From the NCBI RefSeq assembly GCF_001653235.2, contig NC_035795.1, positions 1,240,001-1,304,000 on the forward strand: DNA of 64,000 nucleotides, written 5' to 3'. Below the pieces are notes generated by a model, which worked only from the letters and a program-made list of their open reading frames with translations, had not been told where the DNA came from and ran no database searches. The translations under genes were made by a program, and so were the position numbers. Origin of the DNA: Pochonia chlamydosporia 170. Taxonomy: Eukaryota > Ascomycota > Sordariomycetes > Hypocreales > Clavicipitaceae. Below are positions 21,697 to 33,000 of this stretch, one piece after another (the first letter of the stretch is position 1; every line of letters begins with the position of its first letter).

Positions 21697-22394
21697 TTAG
21701 TCTTGAAGGCAGCTGTGAGAGGATATTAGCAATAGATTCTAATATAGGGGCCCTTGTGGTATTTGGTCGCCAGCATACCCCAAGTAATCTTCCTTGATGC
21801 TTCCAATGGCCCACATTTCGCCAACTTCTGTTCTTGTTCCAATGATCTTGACGCGCACGTGCGTCCCGGGCTCAATGACCGTGTCTTCGTTATTGGTAAA
21901 TTGAGGCGGTGTGGCATTGGGATCCCACTTAATTTCGCTTGGTATTAGCTGCTCTCGATATTAGCTGCAGTTGCTCGCAGAAGGTATTCACAAGCGTTGT
22001 TTATCATACATGTGCCGAAACGAATAGTCGCAGTGGGCCAGCCTGCGCGAAGAAACCTTGAGGGTTGATGGAATACACAACGGCATCGACCTGCTCTAAT
22101 GTTAGAATCATGCTTTGTTCCATCAAAGCAGTCTTGCCATCATACCGTCTCGCCCTTGAATGGTCGCCAGACGACAGCACGGTAGCCGACGGTGAATTCT
22201 GCCAAGCCGTTGCCAGGAAGGATGCGCCCTTCGGATATATCGAACGTGTCCATGATGGAAATGATGTAGTAGCTTCCAGCGCAAGTGCCCTCGACATCCT
22301 TTAGCAGCTTGCTGGTGACAAGTTCGTGCATGTTGCGGCCAAAGTAGGATGGATGCAGGGTCACCCTGCGTTCCATATTGTAGAGGAAGAACAT
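21697..22394 (-). CDS. RPB7: RNA polymerase II subunit Rpb7
   Basis: With Rpb4 it forms the stalk of RNA polymerase II, which binds emerging RNA and helps initiation. Four exons join in frame: 22146-22394, 22090-22010, 21948-21779 and a terminal coding exon 21712-21697 of 16 nt, giving 171 aa, the same length as yeast Rpb7. The N-terminal tip domain is clear (MFFLYNMERRVTLHPSYFG), followed by EGTCAGSYYIISIMD, then the OB-fold half (DAVVYSINPQGFFAQAGPL, FVSAHLIPSEIKWDP, IEPGTHVRVKIIGTRTE, WAIGSIKEDYLG). The last residues CLQD depend on splicing the fourth intron; without it the frame runs on for 11 more residues after YLGY. The start is fixed by the family N-terminus, MFF. Confidence 0.95.
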
Positions 22395-24638
22395 TTTGCG
22401 TCCTGGCGCTGGCGCAAACAAGACCAGCAGTGACTCGGCCGGGAAATGTATATCTTGAGAAATCTCTTGACGAGATGGAAGGCCCGCAAATCTCAAACGA
22501 GCTCGATGATGTTCGACTGGCGCCGATTGGGTGGTCGTCAATCGCCAGGATACGCCGCTGAGGACGGAGCGGCGAGGGGTGTAGAGGAGCCGGGAGTCGG
22601 AGGAATACGTGTGAAGAAACTCTCCACACCCCGAGAAGTGCGCGGCTGGCTCCCCTTCTGGGAGTTGTTGGCGATGTGGTTGATGAGCAGGAAATGGACA
22701 AGACAAGGCTGAGGAAGCAAAGTGAGGTGCCGTCGTCGCGGGTCGTTGAAATCTTGTCCACTCAGGACATTGGCGAGAGATGGGTGGTCCGTGCGCTGCA
22801 GCCTGGTCGCGGTTTCCTTGTGTCTGGCAAAGAGCTTGTCTGAAATGAGACGAGTTGTGAGGAAGGAGCAGCTGGCGCAAGTGCACAAGTACGCAAGTAT
22901 CCCGTAAATGCAAATATTTCCTGAATTGATGGATGCAGGTTAGTAAAACCATTGATATTTTGTCATGACAATTGACATTTATCTTTACCTCTCAGCGCAC
23001 TCTTCGCACGCACCTTGCTCTTTGCTCTCTGAATTTCGCCTGCTCCCTAAAGTCCCCTACTACTACTACCGGCCAATGCGGGTGGGTCAGCGACACCAGG
23101 CCAAAGTCTGGAGTGCGATCTACCTGGCTTGCAGAATGGTTCCCATCTGGTGAGTAGAGGCTTGACCCGAACAATGAGAGGACAAGGGTTTCTTCCAAGA
23201 CCGGTCATCTACCGTGATACAATTGGCGGGAGTGAACCCTGCGGCAGAAGCGTCCTTTTTCTTAAACCAACATCGATGTCTCCGATGTCAGTTTGCTCCA
23301 TTGAACTGACATATTATATTGACAGATGCCGAAATGGGTATTGGTTGCATGCCTGGGTATTTAATACCCGTGTTTGTTGTCAGCCCAGCGTCTCTTGTCA
23401 GGAGAAAAGAGTCTGGTGGCCCCTGGATTGGTTAGAATGGACCTCCTGGACGCCACTAAGCTTGTTGGACTGCCCTTGCAGTGACAGGTTAGCACCCATC
23501 GCGGACATTGATACGAAGCACTCAAGGGCAAAGAAGCCGGCTCGGAGTATCACCGAAATCTCCAGGTTTGCCCTACAATAACGAACGGGAAGGATTATTC
23601 CCACAAGTCGGACGGGACCTTGCTTACACATAGAGTAAGCCCACCTTAAGCCTGGTCTGCAACCCTGTTACTAGGAAACCAGATGCGTTGGATGAGAGAA
23701 GTCGTCTTTGCCTCTCCTTGGTGGCTCGGTTCCGCCCTGTATTACACCAGACCACACGCTTCAGTTACTCTGTGCATTCCTTCCCCACACAAATGTCATG
23801 TTCCAGTTGCAGCGCTCCTCGTGGGCTGATGGCCAAGAGGGCTCTACCTACTGGTGGGAGGTTTGCACACTCACCGGTGCTGTTGCTCCCATGATGGCAC
23901 CATTGGAAGACTGAGAATCGAACACGGACGAGTATGCTGTCTACCATTCGCAGGTCTCCAAGTGGTGACAACCGCCTGGAGAGTTGGATTTTTGCTCGCG
24001 TAGGGATGATCCGAGGCCAGGCTGGTCCTCATTAAGTGGCTCCATTCAAGCTCTGCGTGTCACTCTCTTCCTGGTCGCCCTGCTCCTTACGAAGGAGCTT
24101 CTAGGTTCTGGGTTTTCGGTTCTAGACCCACGCCCCTTAGCCTCACAACATTTTCACCGGTGTCTTTGGTGGATGATGAAGAGATCAATGCACAAAGGCC
24201 AGAGTCAGGCACCAGAAGTCAAGTCCTTTTGCTAGCATGACACCCCCCTGAGCAAATCAATTTGGTGCAGCTGCCACAGAGGATCGTTGTCCGCGCTCAG
24301 GCAGGTGGTGGCTCACAGCGGCGACGGAAGGGGAGGGCCAACCGGATCCCGACGAGGCATAGCTGGCACATGAACCGACGTGGATGTAACAAACCTGTGC
24401 TGCCATCTCACCACTTCAACAACTCATTCGCTCCCTTTCTTTTCCATTTTCTTTCTGCCATCCACTTCTATCTTCCTTGTGCAAAAGGGCTCCTGAGGAG
24501 GCGATATCGCCAGCCTTTTCCCGCTCGACTTCTTCCTGCTGCTTAGTTTGCCTGCATTCGCGTCTCGGCTCCTCGTTCCGCCATCGTCCCGCAGCTCGCT
24601 CATTTTTTTCCCCTTTGCTCGTGTGTCGCGTGCCCACC
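22395..24638. other. 2.2 kb region between divergent RPB7 and MPO1-like genes
   Basis: The two flanking genes diverge, so both promoters and 5' leaders lie here. Frames such as the 270 codons on the minus strand (22140-22952) overlap RPB7 in another frame and are not coding by appearance. The CT-rich stretch at about 24419-24640, just before the MPO1-like start, looks like a fungal pyrimidine-rich leader. Confidence 0.55.
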
Positions 24639-25408
24639 ATGTCGCTGGACTTGGAGCACCACCTTACCTTTGTGAGCATCACCACCCATGGAGCCTCGGA
24701 TGTCCTTCGAGCTCCAAACAGCCCCTCATGCCCAACAACCACGCTCGCGACTCAACATAATGGCTATACTGAGCTCAGTGCAGTTATACTAACCGTGCGA
24801 TATATAGTATGGTGCTTACCACCATAACTCGGTCAACAAGGTTATTCACATAATATGTGTTCCTATTATTCTTATCTCAGCCTTTTGCATGGTATGCTTT
24901 GCAACACATGTCATCTTTCACTTTGTTGAGACTGGCCCTAATTCTTTCTCAGGCTACATACACGGGCACCCTTGTTCAGACGCCTAGCTGGCTCTCTGTC
25001 CCGTATCTTGACCTCAACTTGGGCACTATTGCAGCCCTTGTGTACACGGCGCTTTATTTGCTGCTCGAACCTGTTGCCGGATTCGTCCTGGCTGCGTTCT
25101 GCTTGGCCGGCACCGCCTACTCAAACTACCTCAGAGCAGAGGATCCAACCCAGACTTTCCAGATTGCGCTTGGCGTCCATATTGTCGCCTGGATTGCTCA
25201 ATTCATTGGACATGGAGCTTTCGAGGGACGCGCTCCCGCTTTGCTGGATAACCTGATTCAGGCCATCTTCTTAGCCCCACTGTTCGTCTGGCTGGAGGTT
25301 CTCTTCCAGCTGGGATACCGCCCTGAGCTCCAGGCTCGTGTTGAGAAGAGAGTGCAGCAAGAAATTGCCAAGTTCAAGGCCGCATCTAAGAACGGCAAAG
25401 CAACATAA
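24639..25408 (+). CDS. Mpo1-like (DUF962) 2-hydroxy fatty acid dioxygenase, ER membrane
   Basis: Three exons, 24639-24671, 24808-24891 and 24953-25408, give 190 aa with phase-0 junctions. The N-terminus reads MSLDLEHHLTF then YGAYHHNSVNKVIHIICVP, the hallmark of the YGL010w/Mpo1 family. Later conserved parts are FQIALGVHIVAWIAQFIGHGAFEGRAPALLDN split over two helices, then LAPLFVWLEVLF. Yeast Mpo1 is an iron-dependent ER dioxygenase that removes one carbon from 2-hydroxy-palmitic acid during phytosphingosine breakdown. The conserved His residues of the N-terminal YHH block and of the IGHGAFE block are present. Four or five hydrophobic segments are visible, and the C-terminus is Lys-rich. Skipping the introns leaves other frames open, but only this splicing restores the family N-terminus. 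Confidence 0.91.
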
Positions 25409-25986
25409 TTGCCACTTGCGCGCGCGCCATTGAACACGCGCCTGTCATCTTCTCAAACTATTCAAGGGAGCACGAAGTAACATGCCAAACCGAACTATTG
25501 TTGCATAGAGCAAAAAGCCACTCATCATTTGCTCTGTGTGCGTACCTCAACACGTCTCGAGATTTAGCGTCACATATTTCTTGAGAAAAGTAAAGCTGGA
25601 TACGGAATTGACACTCGCCGCCTAAATATAAACAACCCAAATTGCTCCATCCGACCACTAACTTCTGTTTATATCGAACCCCAATCAACTAGCGAATCGT
25701 TTTCTGGTGGTCATCGCACCGGGTTCCTGACGCCAACTACACAATATCTGGAAATTGCAAAAAAATGTATCATAAGGGAAAAGATGGTGTTGAACCTGCA
25801 CCGGAGGAACCGGGGGAAGGAAGCTAAAGACGAGGATGAAAAGCATAACATGGTACAATGAACCGTGTGGCTAAAAATCAAACTTAATGGTAAAATGTGA
25901 AAACAATACTCAACCTCACCCAATCCCGTGTCCATATGTCCGCACATTTATGTATACTGATTTGCTTTTGTGACAAGGGGTGAATT
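25409..25986. other. Tail-to-tail intergenic region
   Basis: Lies between the 3' ends of the MPO1-like gene (plus) and the gene at 25987-26712 (minus). A CGCGCGCGCC run follows the MPO1-like stop (25420-25429). No gene seen. Confidence 0.6.
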
Positions 25987-26712
25987 TTAAAACCTGTTTT
26001 CTCGTCCTTCGGTTCTCGCTGCTGAATGACAAACTAATGAGTCGGTAGACTCGTTCTTCTTCATGGCGCTCTCGATGTCCCTTCGTGCCTTCTGCTGTTC
26101 TGGCGTGACGAAGAACTTCTCTTTATATTCTCCTACGGGAGGCGGTTTGAGGTGATGGGGCGTCTTGGCCGTGTCATCGAACAAGGCGAGTGTGCTGGCC
26201 CTTCTTGAGCTGGGCGTCGACTGCAGGAGTGTCATGGCTGACGCTATGCTGCGTCTCCAGCATCGACGCCAGCGTGATTTGTCCTCTTGAAAGTACTGAG
26301 CCCAGTACGGTTCCCCAGATATGAGAGTCGTGCTCGATCCTGTGCTATGTCTACCTGCAGGTAGCTGTAGCGGTCCGTCCACGTGTATCGTGTGTCGTTC
26401 ACGTCGAGAGGCGCATGGCTCGCGAACGTTGTTCCCTTGGTCTCCTGCGAGACTGTACGTGAGTTTGGGCAGTGACTGGTGATTTGGCGAAATCAACCCT
26501 GCATCCTTGTCGAGACACTCATCGCACTTTCTGCTGATGGGTGTAACACTTCGATTATCGCACGTCCTGGAATGCCGCCATGGAGACCAACCCTGCAGGA
26601 CTTGCGATATCCTCGTGAGGGTAGCTCTCTTCTTGTGTCTTGGGGTTGGCTGGCATGGAAGAAGGTGAATGCTCTCATGCCTGCATTCATATTTGTTGAT
26701 ATCCTTGCACAT
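25987..26712 (-). CDS. Unrecognised protein with Cys/His-rich N-terminus
   Basis: Single open frame of 241 aa; I do not recognise a named family. The first 75 residues hold a pattern seen in small fungal proteins of unknown function: MCKDINKYECRHESIHLLPC (Cys and His spaced as possible zinc ligands), then CDNR and KCDECLDK. The remainder is Ser/Thr/Arg-rich with a run of basic residues (KSRWRRCWRRS) and, near the C-terminus, an ordered-looking segment PPVGEYKEKFFVTPEQQKAR that is probably helical. No signal peptide or membrane span. The polypeptide is likely partly disordered. A metal-binding N-terminus is inference from the Cys/His spacing. It sits head to tail with the monooxygenase gene upstream (546 bp between its start and that gene's stop), but nothing shows a shared function. 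Confidence 0.6.
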   Translation of the reverse strand: MCKDINKYECRHESIHLLPCQPTPRHKKRATLTRISQVLQGWSPWRHSRTCDNRSVTPISRKCDECLDKDAGLISPNHQSLPKLTYSLAGDQGNNVREPCASRRERHTIHVDGPLQLPAGRHSTGSSTTLISGEPYWAQYFQEDKSRWRRCWRRSIASAMTLLQSTPSSRRASTLALFDDTAKTPHHLKPPPVGEYKEKFFVTPEQQKARRDIESAMKKNESTDSLVCHSAARTEGRENRF

Positions 26713-27258
26713 TGTCTTGTTGTGGATCGGGTTTCCAGCCGAAAGTGGGTGACGTGGGTCGAGATGAGGCTACGGTGATGGACAATGGTGTTGAATGAGG
26801 TTCCAAGATTTGAGATGGGTCAGGGATACAAGTTATCCAGGGCCGAACAAAGGCGTGGTGAGGTCGGCTTCAGGATTGTGGGAATTAGTGAACATGATGA
26901 GTGTGCTGGGTGAGCTTTTGGTTGCTGAGATGTGGGAGGCGAATACTGCTTGATGAGTTGAACAGGGTGGTGAAGTCGTTGTGAAGATGTTGTATTTTGG
27001 ATGGCTGTGTTTGAGGGGTGTGATGAAGCGGTGGACAGGCTGCGGACTCGGCTATGACGTTCTTTGTTTTTTGTTCAGATAAGATCGATTGATGGTTGTT
27101 CTCCACGGAGTTGAGTTGGTGAAGATGTGAGTTCAGATGACAGTTGGGGTCCAACAAAGGAGTGAAGATATCACGAACCACAAGTTCAACAACCACTTAC
27201 AAACAAACCCCTCTGTTCACATCAATTACATCCACGTATGTTCATATATGTCAACTAC
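26713..27258. other. Intergenic DNA
   Basis: Promoter side of the Cys/His protein gene and 3' flank of the monooxygenase gene. Strand composition is skewed: purine-rich (GT/GA) on plus before 27130. No gene seen. Confidence 0.55.
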
Positions 27259-28685
27259 CTACAATTTACCCGTCCTATTCACATCCCTCTCCCGTAACTT
27301 TCTCTCCCTCTCAATAGCATCACCAAGCACCACTCCCCGACCCGTCACCCTCAACCCCAAAATCACCGGCGCACCAACCCAATTTCCAAGCGCTTGCCTC
27401 AGAAACAAACCCTCCTCAAGCCTCTTCATCTGCTCCAGCACACCCACCGGCTTCCCCTCCACACATAGCAAAACCTCCGTAATAAGCCGAGCCTTTTCTA
27501 ACGTTGCCACTGCCGCTGGCCTCCGTATCTCGCTATACCGCTCCAGAGAAGCATGTAGCTCATCTCGCGACCATATTCCATGATTCGCATGTCTTCTCAG
27601 TCTGGTAAGTTGGTTCATCAGCGCGGCACTCATCTCGAGTGCTTGGCAGGCGCCCATCCCATTGGCAGGGGATATCTTGCACGCCGCATCGCCGACTAGG
27701 ACTGTACGGTGTGTGTGCCAGTTTGGTGCTGTGTATTCTTGTAGCGGGACTTTGAATTTGCGTATCGTGTTGGTGTTGATGCTGGTGAATGTGGCGGCTG
27801 GCATGATGCGCAGATGGGAGACTGATGCGCATGATTCGTCTGCATCGGAGGCCGTGTATCGGGCTTTGGGGACGTTGATGTGTTCGAATATAAACCAGTA
27901 TATTATGCCGTTCTTGTCAGTGAATCCTAGGATGCTTGAGTTGGTGTTGTACACGCCGAAGTGGTCGCCGGGGAGGAGGCCGTGAGTTGGTGATGACATG
28001 CCGTATGTGCATGTAAATGGGGTGGATATATCTGCAGTTCATATTGTTTACACTGATATTTGTTTTCAAAGGCCATAGTATATGTGTAAGATGCTTACAT
28101 TCGTCAACGGGCTTCAAGGCATCTATATGCCCTCTCACACAACTCTTCACCCCATCCGCACCAACAACCAAATCAGCCGTGTACGACGCATTCTCCGCGT
28201 GAACAATAACATAATCGTCATGTTCTTCAATCGACGTCACTAGACATGGCGCCTTGATACACTCTCTTCGTTTGACACTCTCCCATAGCATGCGGCGAAG
28301 CGTCGCACGTTCTGTGAAGACGTAGTCGTATCCTAGCCTACTACATTAGCTGCAACTATACAAATTGAGGGTCAGACTTATTGAAGGTGTACCTTTCTCT
28401 CCAGGCAGCGAGAAAACTATTCCGTATAATCAACCTCCCTGTGCCGTCGTACCTGTACATTTCGGCCAGCGCACCCGCCTCGTCTTCTAGTCTCGCTGCG
28501 AGACCTAGCTGGTCTAGGATACGAAGGCCGTTAGGCTGTATGCCTACCCCTGCGCCTTTGTCTTCTTCGAAGGAGGCTTGTTTCTCGAGGAGGATATATG
28601 TGAAGTTGAGCTTTTCGCAGATGAGGGCCGTGGTGAGGCCGGCGATGCCGCCTCCTATAATGGCGATTTCGTATCTGTTTTGCAT
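27259..28685 (-). CDS. FAD-dependent monooxygenase (salicylate hydroxylase / PaxM-like group)
   Basis: Three exons, 28393-28685, 28337-28099 and 28031-27259, give 434 aa. The three class A flavin monooxygenase motifs are all present: the dinucleotide motif IIGGGIAG (G11-G13, G16) near the N-terminus with the following acidic LLEK, the DG motif VVGADGVKS (D159-G160), and the GD motif RTVLVGDAACKISPANGMG (G291-D292). The first junction uses the acceptor GTAGTAG/G, giving RLGYDYVFTERATLRRML, which matches the family's 'GY...R..L...L' block. Such enzymes hydroxylate aromatic rings or epoxidise terpenoid chains with NAD(P)H and oxygen. The N-terminus lacks a signal peptide. No terpene cyclase, prenyltransferase, PKS or transporter gene is adjacent, so it looks solitary. 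Substrate unknown. Confidence 0.87.
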
Positions 28686-30036
28686 ATTGTTTTTGGAGTT
28701 TACAGGTTCTTTTTTGAATGGATTGGTGGAAGTGGTGATGTGTTGGGAATGCGAGTTACGGAGCGGCTGACCTCCACGTGAGGGTGGGTGACGTTTGGGG
28801 GAGAGGATGATGGGGATGTGGTGTTCAAGGTTGAAGGAATTGAATTGATTTCATGTTGAATTCATGAAGGGATAGTGCGCTATAGCCATGGCTGAAGCAG
28901 AAGTTTTACTGACAAACTGCGGTGTGAATATATCGCAAGGGATGATTTAAACTACATGGTAAGATATTGGGAATAGCTTCATGAAGACCATTACGGTAGA
29001 CAGAGCCAGGTCACCGGAATAACCTCTGCGATCTAACGGCCTAAAAATTGTGTTACAGATGAGCATGCTCTTTCACTCCGAACCTCAATCGGGTCATCGT
29101 GAGGCGAGACATTGTGATAGGTGGTAATTCATCCCACCAACCAGTGCTGCATATCGTCAGCAGCTGAAAAGGGCGTCAACTACAAATACTTGTGATAAAT
29201 TCTGTCGACATCGTGTATGTTTGCTGAAATTGAGAAGTCACCTTGGAAATAGGAGTCGTCAACGAAGATGGTTGCGAGACAGAGACTGCACTTACGAAGA
29301 GGATACCGCAGTACCCATTTGATTTGCTTTAACTAATATAATGCCTGTGTAAACTTTAACATCTAATTTAAGGGCTTATCATACTGTGATTCTGGGTTAT
29401 TGAGCGTGATAAATATTGCTGATTCCACTTGACTCCTCAACGTAGTTTTATGCCACGCATCATGCCGGCATCGAAGTACACCATCACCGATTCTACAACT
29501 GCAAAATAACCATGTACTGACTTACTCTATCCGTCGAGCCTACCGCGCTTTACCTAGAAATCCGCGGCCCGCATATCCACGCTTGATATGGCGAGTCTAC
29601 CCAGGAATGCAAAACCTAGATCCGCAGTCTCACACCGAAGCACAGCTAGTCGCCTGTCTCGCCTCACTCGGAACGTGATGACCAGAGCTACCACTGGCTT
29701 CTAGTGACACATTCCTGTATTCATTCCTAGACGTGGCAATCTATCCACCTACAGAGAGGCGCCTCGGATGTCCAAATCTGTAAACCTGTCGGGACAATAA
29801 CGGCCTGATGCCAAAATCGCACGTCGAAACAATGGCAAAAGAAGTTGATTTTACTTTCAATTTTGGCATACCGCCAACTAACTCGTACATTGACATATGA
29901 AAAAAGAATAAAGAATCTCGCCCTCTTCTCGTACGTTACTGAAGGTTGAAATTAAAATGGTATCGTCATGATTTCCCTCCCGTCCGTTCCGTGGATTCGT
30001 AATAGTGAAAGCAGTGATTCCGCCCTATTCGTAGAC
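28686..30036. other. 1.35 kb A+T-richer intergenic DNA
   Basis: Contains no frame over 60 codons and looks A+T-richer than the neighbouring genes, especially 28930-29480. It holds the monooxygenase promoter and the 3' flank of the glycine-rich protein gene. No repeats or transposon ends seen by eye. Confidence 0.6.
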
Positions 30037-33000
30037 TTATTTCGATACACCAGTCGAGAGAGGGATGTCCGCGCTAACGATGCTGGCTGTGGGAAGGGGA
30101 AAGGGAGGACTGGCAACCAGAGATGAACCGCCAGCGGCGTACTTTCGAGGGGGGGCTTGTCCCTCTCTGGCCTTGGCCTCTTGTGCAGCGTGGGCGAGAG
30201 CAATAAGGGCAGCTGCCTTGGGGTTTGTGCTCTGGGCTCCATTGTTTGGCTGAGGAACATAGTTGTACGTGTACGTGTAAGTGAAGTCGCCTGCTTTGCC
30301 GCTGCTTTGGCTGGTGGAGTTGCTGTCACTCTCGGAAGTAGAACCGTTCTGAGCACTGCTTCCATCGGCACTGCTCGCTTCATCACCGCCATTGGCATTG
30401 CCAGACGAGGCGTTCGCAGAGCTCGCGCCTTGACGAGTATTTTCACCAGCTCCCGAAGCGGCACCACCTCTGGAACCACCAGCGCTGCCCTGGGCTCCTC
30501 CATTGGCACCATTGCCGCCAGTCAGACCTCCAAGAGCACCACCCCTCTGACCACCGGTCAAACCACTGGTACCGCCGCCTAAACCACCAAGCAAGCCTCC
30601 CTTGCCGCCATCACCATCAAGGCCAACAAGATCGAGGACGCCGTGGACAAGGCCACCGATGGGACCTTCTTTGCCGTCTTTTCCGCCTTTACCACCTCCA
30701 AGAAGACCACCAAGCAAACCGTTACCCTGACCAGAACCACTACCCTTACCAGACCCAAGGAGACCACCTGTGATTCCGTCAACAACATGACCGGCGCCAG
30801 ATAGAGCTCCTTTGGCAATGTTGCCAGCATCTCCGGTAATTCCACCGATGAGGTTGCCAGCACCACTACCGGAGTGGCCAGCAGCTCCAGTTAAACTGCC
30901 AGTGAGTCCGCCGATGAGATCACCAACTCCTTTGGTAGCTCCCTTCGCAATATCGCCGACATCGCCAGTGAGTCCGCCAACAAGGTTGCCAGCACCGCTA
31001 CCTGCATGGCCCGCGGCTCCAGTCAGTCCGCCGGTGAGCCCACCAACGGCATTGCCAGCTCCCTTCACAATATTGCCAGCTTGACCGGTAACTCCACCAA
31101 GAGTCCCAGTAAGGTTGCCAAGCAGGCCTCCTTTACCTCCCTTGCCGCCGGTGAGGCCGCCAGTAAGACCTCCCAGAGTTCCCGTAAGATCGCCCAACAA
31201 GCCGCCCTTGCCACCTTTGCCACCAGTTAGGCCGCCGGTTAGTCCTCCGAGATGCCCAGTGAGGTCTCCAAGGCCACCTTTGCCACCCTTTCCACCGAGG
31301 CCGAGGAGGCTGAGGACCGAATGAATAATGCCAGAGATGGGACCTCCATGGGCACCGCCATTGAGTCCCCCTGTGAGTCCGCCAGTGAGCCCTCCAAGAT
31401 TTCCTGTAAGATCACCGACTAGACCGCCCTTGCCGTCCTTGCCACCCGTGAGTCCGCCGAGCAATCCACCAAGGTCAAGGCCCCCCTTGCCGTCCTTACC
31501 ACCAGTAAGGCTGCCGGTAAGTCCTCCAAGAGTCTTGTTGAGATCGCCAGTTAGTCCACCAAGGTTGAGACCTCCTTTACCATCTTTGCCACCAGTAAGG
31601 CCACCCAGTAACCCAGTTAATCCATCGAGGTCAAGACCTCCTTTGCCGCCTTTACCACCAGTAAGGCCACCGAGAAGCCCAGTCAATCCATTGAGGTCAA
31701 GTCCCCCTTTGCCGCCCTTGCCGCCTGTGAGTCCGCCGAGCAATCCACCAAGGTCAAGACCTCCCTTGCCATCCTTACCACCGGCAAGGCCGCCTAGTAG
31801 CCCATTGAGGTCGAGACCTCCTTTGCCGTCCTTACCAGCAAGACCACCCAAAAGTCCAGTTAATCCATCAAGGTCAAGACCTCCTTTACCGTTCTTACCA
31901 CCAGTAAGGCCACCCAGAAGCCCAGTTAACCCGTTAAGGTCAATACCGCCTTTTCCATCCTTACCACCAGCGAGGCTGCCAGTAAGGCCTCCGAGAGTTT
32001 TGTTGAGATCGCCAGTAAGTCCACCAAGGTCAAGACCTCCCTTGCCATTCTTACCACCAGCAAGGCCGCCCAGTAATCCATTGAGGTCGAGACCTCCTTT
32101 GCCCCCTTTGCCGCCGAGCAGACCTCCAGTTAAGCCACCAAGGTCAAGGCCTCCATTGCCGCCGCCCTTTCCACCAAGGCCGAGGAGGCTGAAGATAAAG
32201 TGAATAATGCCGGAGATGGGACCTCCATGGGCACCGCCATTGAGTCCTCCCGTCAGCCCACCGAGAAGGCCGCCATTACCGTTAGCGCCGCCCGTCAAAC
32301 CTCCGACAAGACCACCGGTGGTGTTAAGAAGGTTGCCGGTCACGCCGTTGACAACACCACCGAGTCCTCCCTTATCTCCGTTGTGGCCGCCGAGGGCGCC
32401 GGTAAGCCCACCCGTAACACCTCCGAGAGTATGGCCCAGAGTACCTGTGAGACCTCCCAGGGCACCATCCTTGCCGCCTTTTCCGCCAGTTAGCCCACCG
32501 ACCAAATTGTCGACTGTTCCTGTAAGGCCACCAATGGTGTTACCGAGGCCACCGTCCTTGCCTCCTTTGCCACCGTTCAGGGTCCCAGTCAAGCCGCCAG
32601 TAAGACCGCCAACCGTATGGCCGACGTTGCCAGCGAGTCCGCGGGAGCCATTGAGTCCAAGAAGGCTAAAGATTAGATCGACAATGCTGCCAATGCCACG
32701 TCCAGCGCCACTGCCGACGTTATTGCCGATGTCTTGAAATTGATGGGGCTGAAAGGGAGACTTTTGGGCCTCTCGTTTATTGATGCCGCTGCCTGAAATG
32801 GAAAGAGCGTTGTAAAGTTGCTTGGCAATGACTTCATCGTATGCTTGGATTGTCTCATCACTCATGCCTTGCTCCTTGGCCATGTCTCTGGCATAGAGGG
32901 CCTCAATAAAGTCATCCATGTGTGCCTCAGAATCTTGGCTCATGGCCAAGTGCCTTTTGCTCTTTCCTGCCTGGGCTTCGAGGAGATGGACGAGCAGGTT

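Noticed and set aside
22140..22952. 270-codon minus-strand frame upstream of and overlapping RPB7
   Set aside because: It runs through the RPB7 leader and first exon in an alternative frame, with His/Pro/Arg-rich content typical of non-coding frames.
31380..32170. GGxGxD-like repeats as RTX calcium-binding nonapeptides
   Set aside because: The units read GKGGLDLNG, where glycine and aspartate positions do not keep the GGxGxDxUx spacing, and bacterial-type secretion signals are absent.
31328..32203. 291-codon proline-rich frame on the plus strand opposite the glycine-rich protein
   Set aside because: It is the antisense of glycine codons (GGN becomes CCN) in the repeat array. The same applies to plus-strand frames at 31115-31324, 32200-32493 and 32207-32737 and to the off-frame minus-strand frames at 29952-30512 and 30579-30866.
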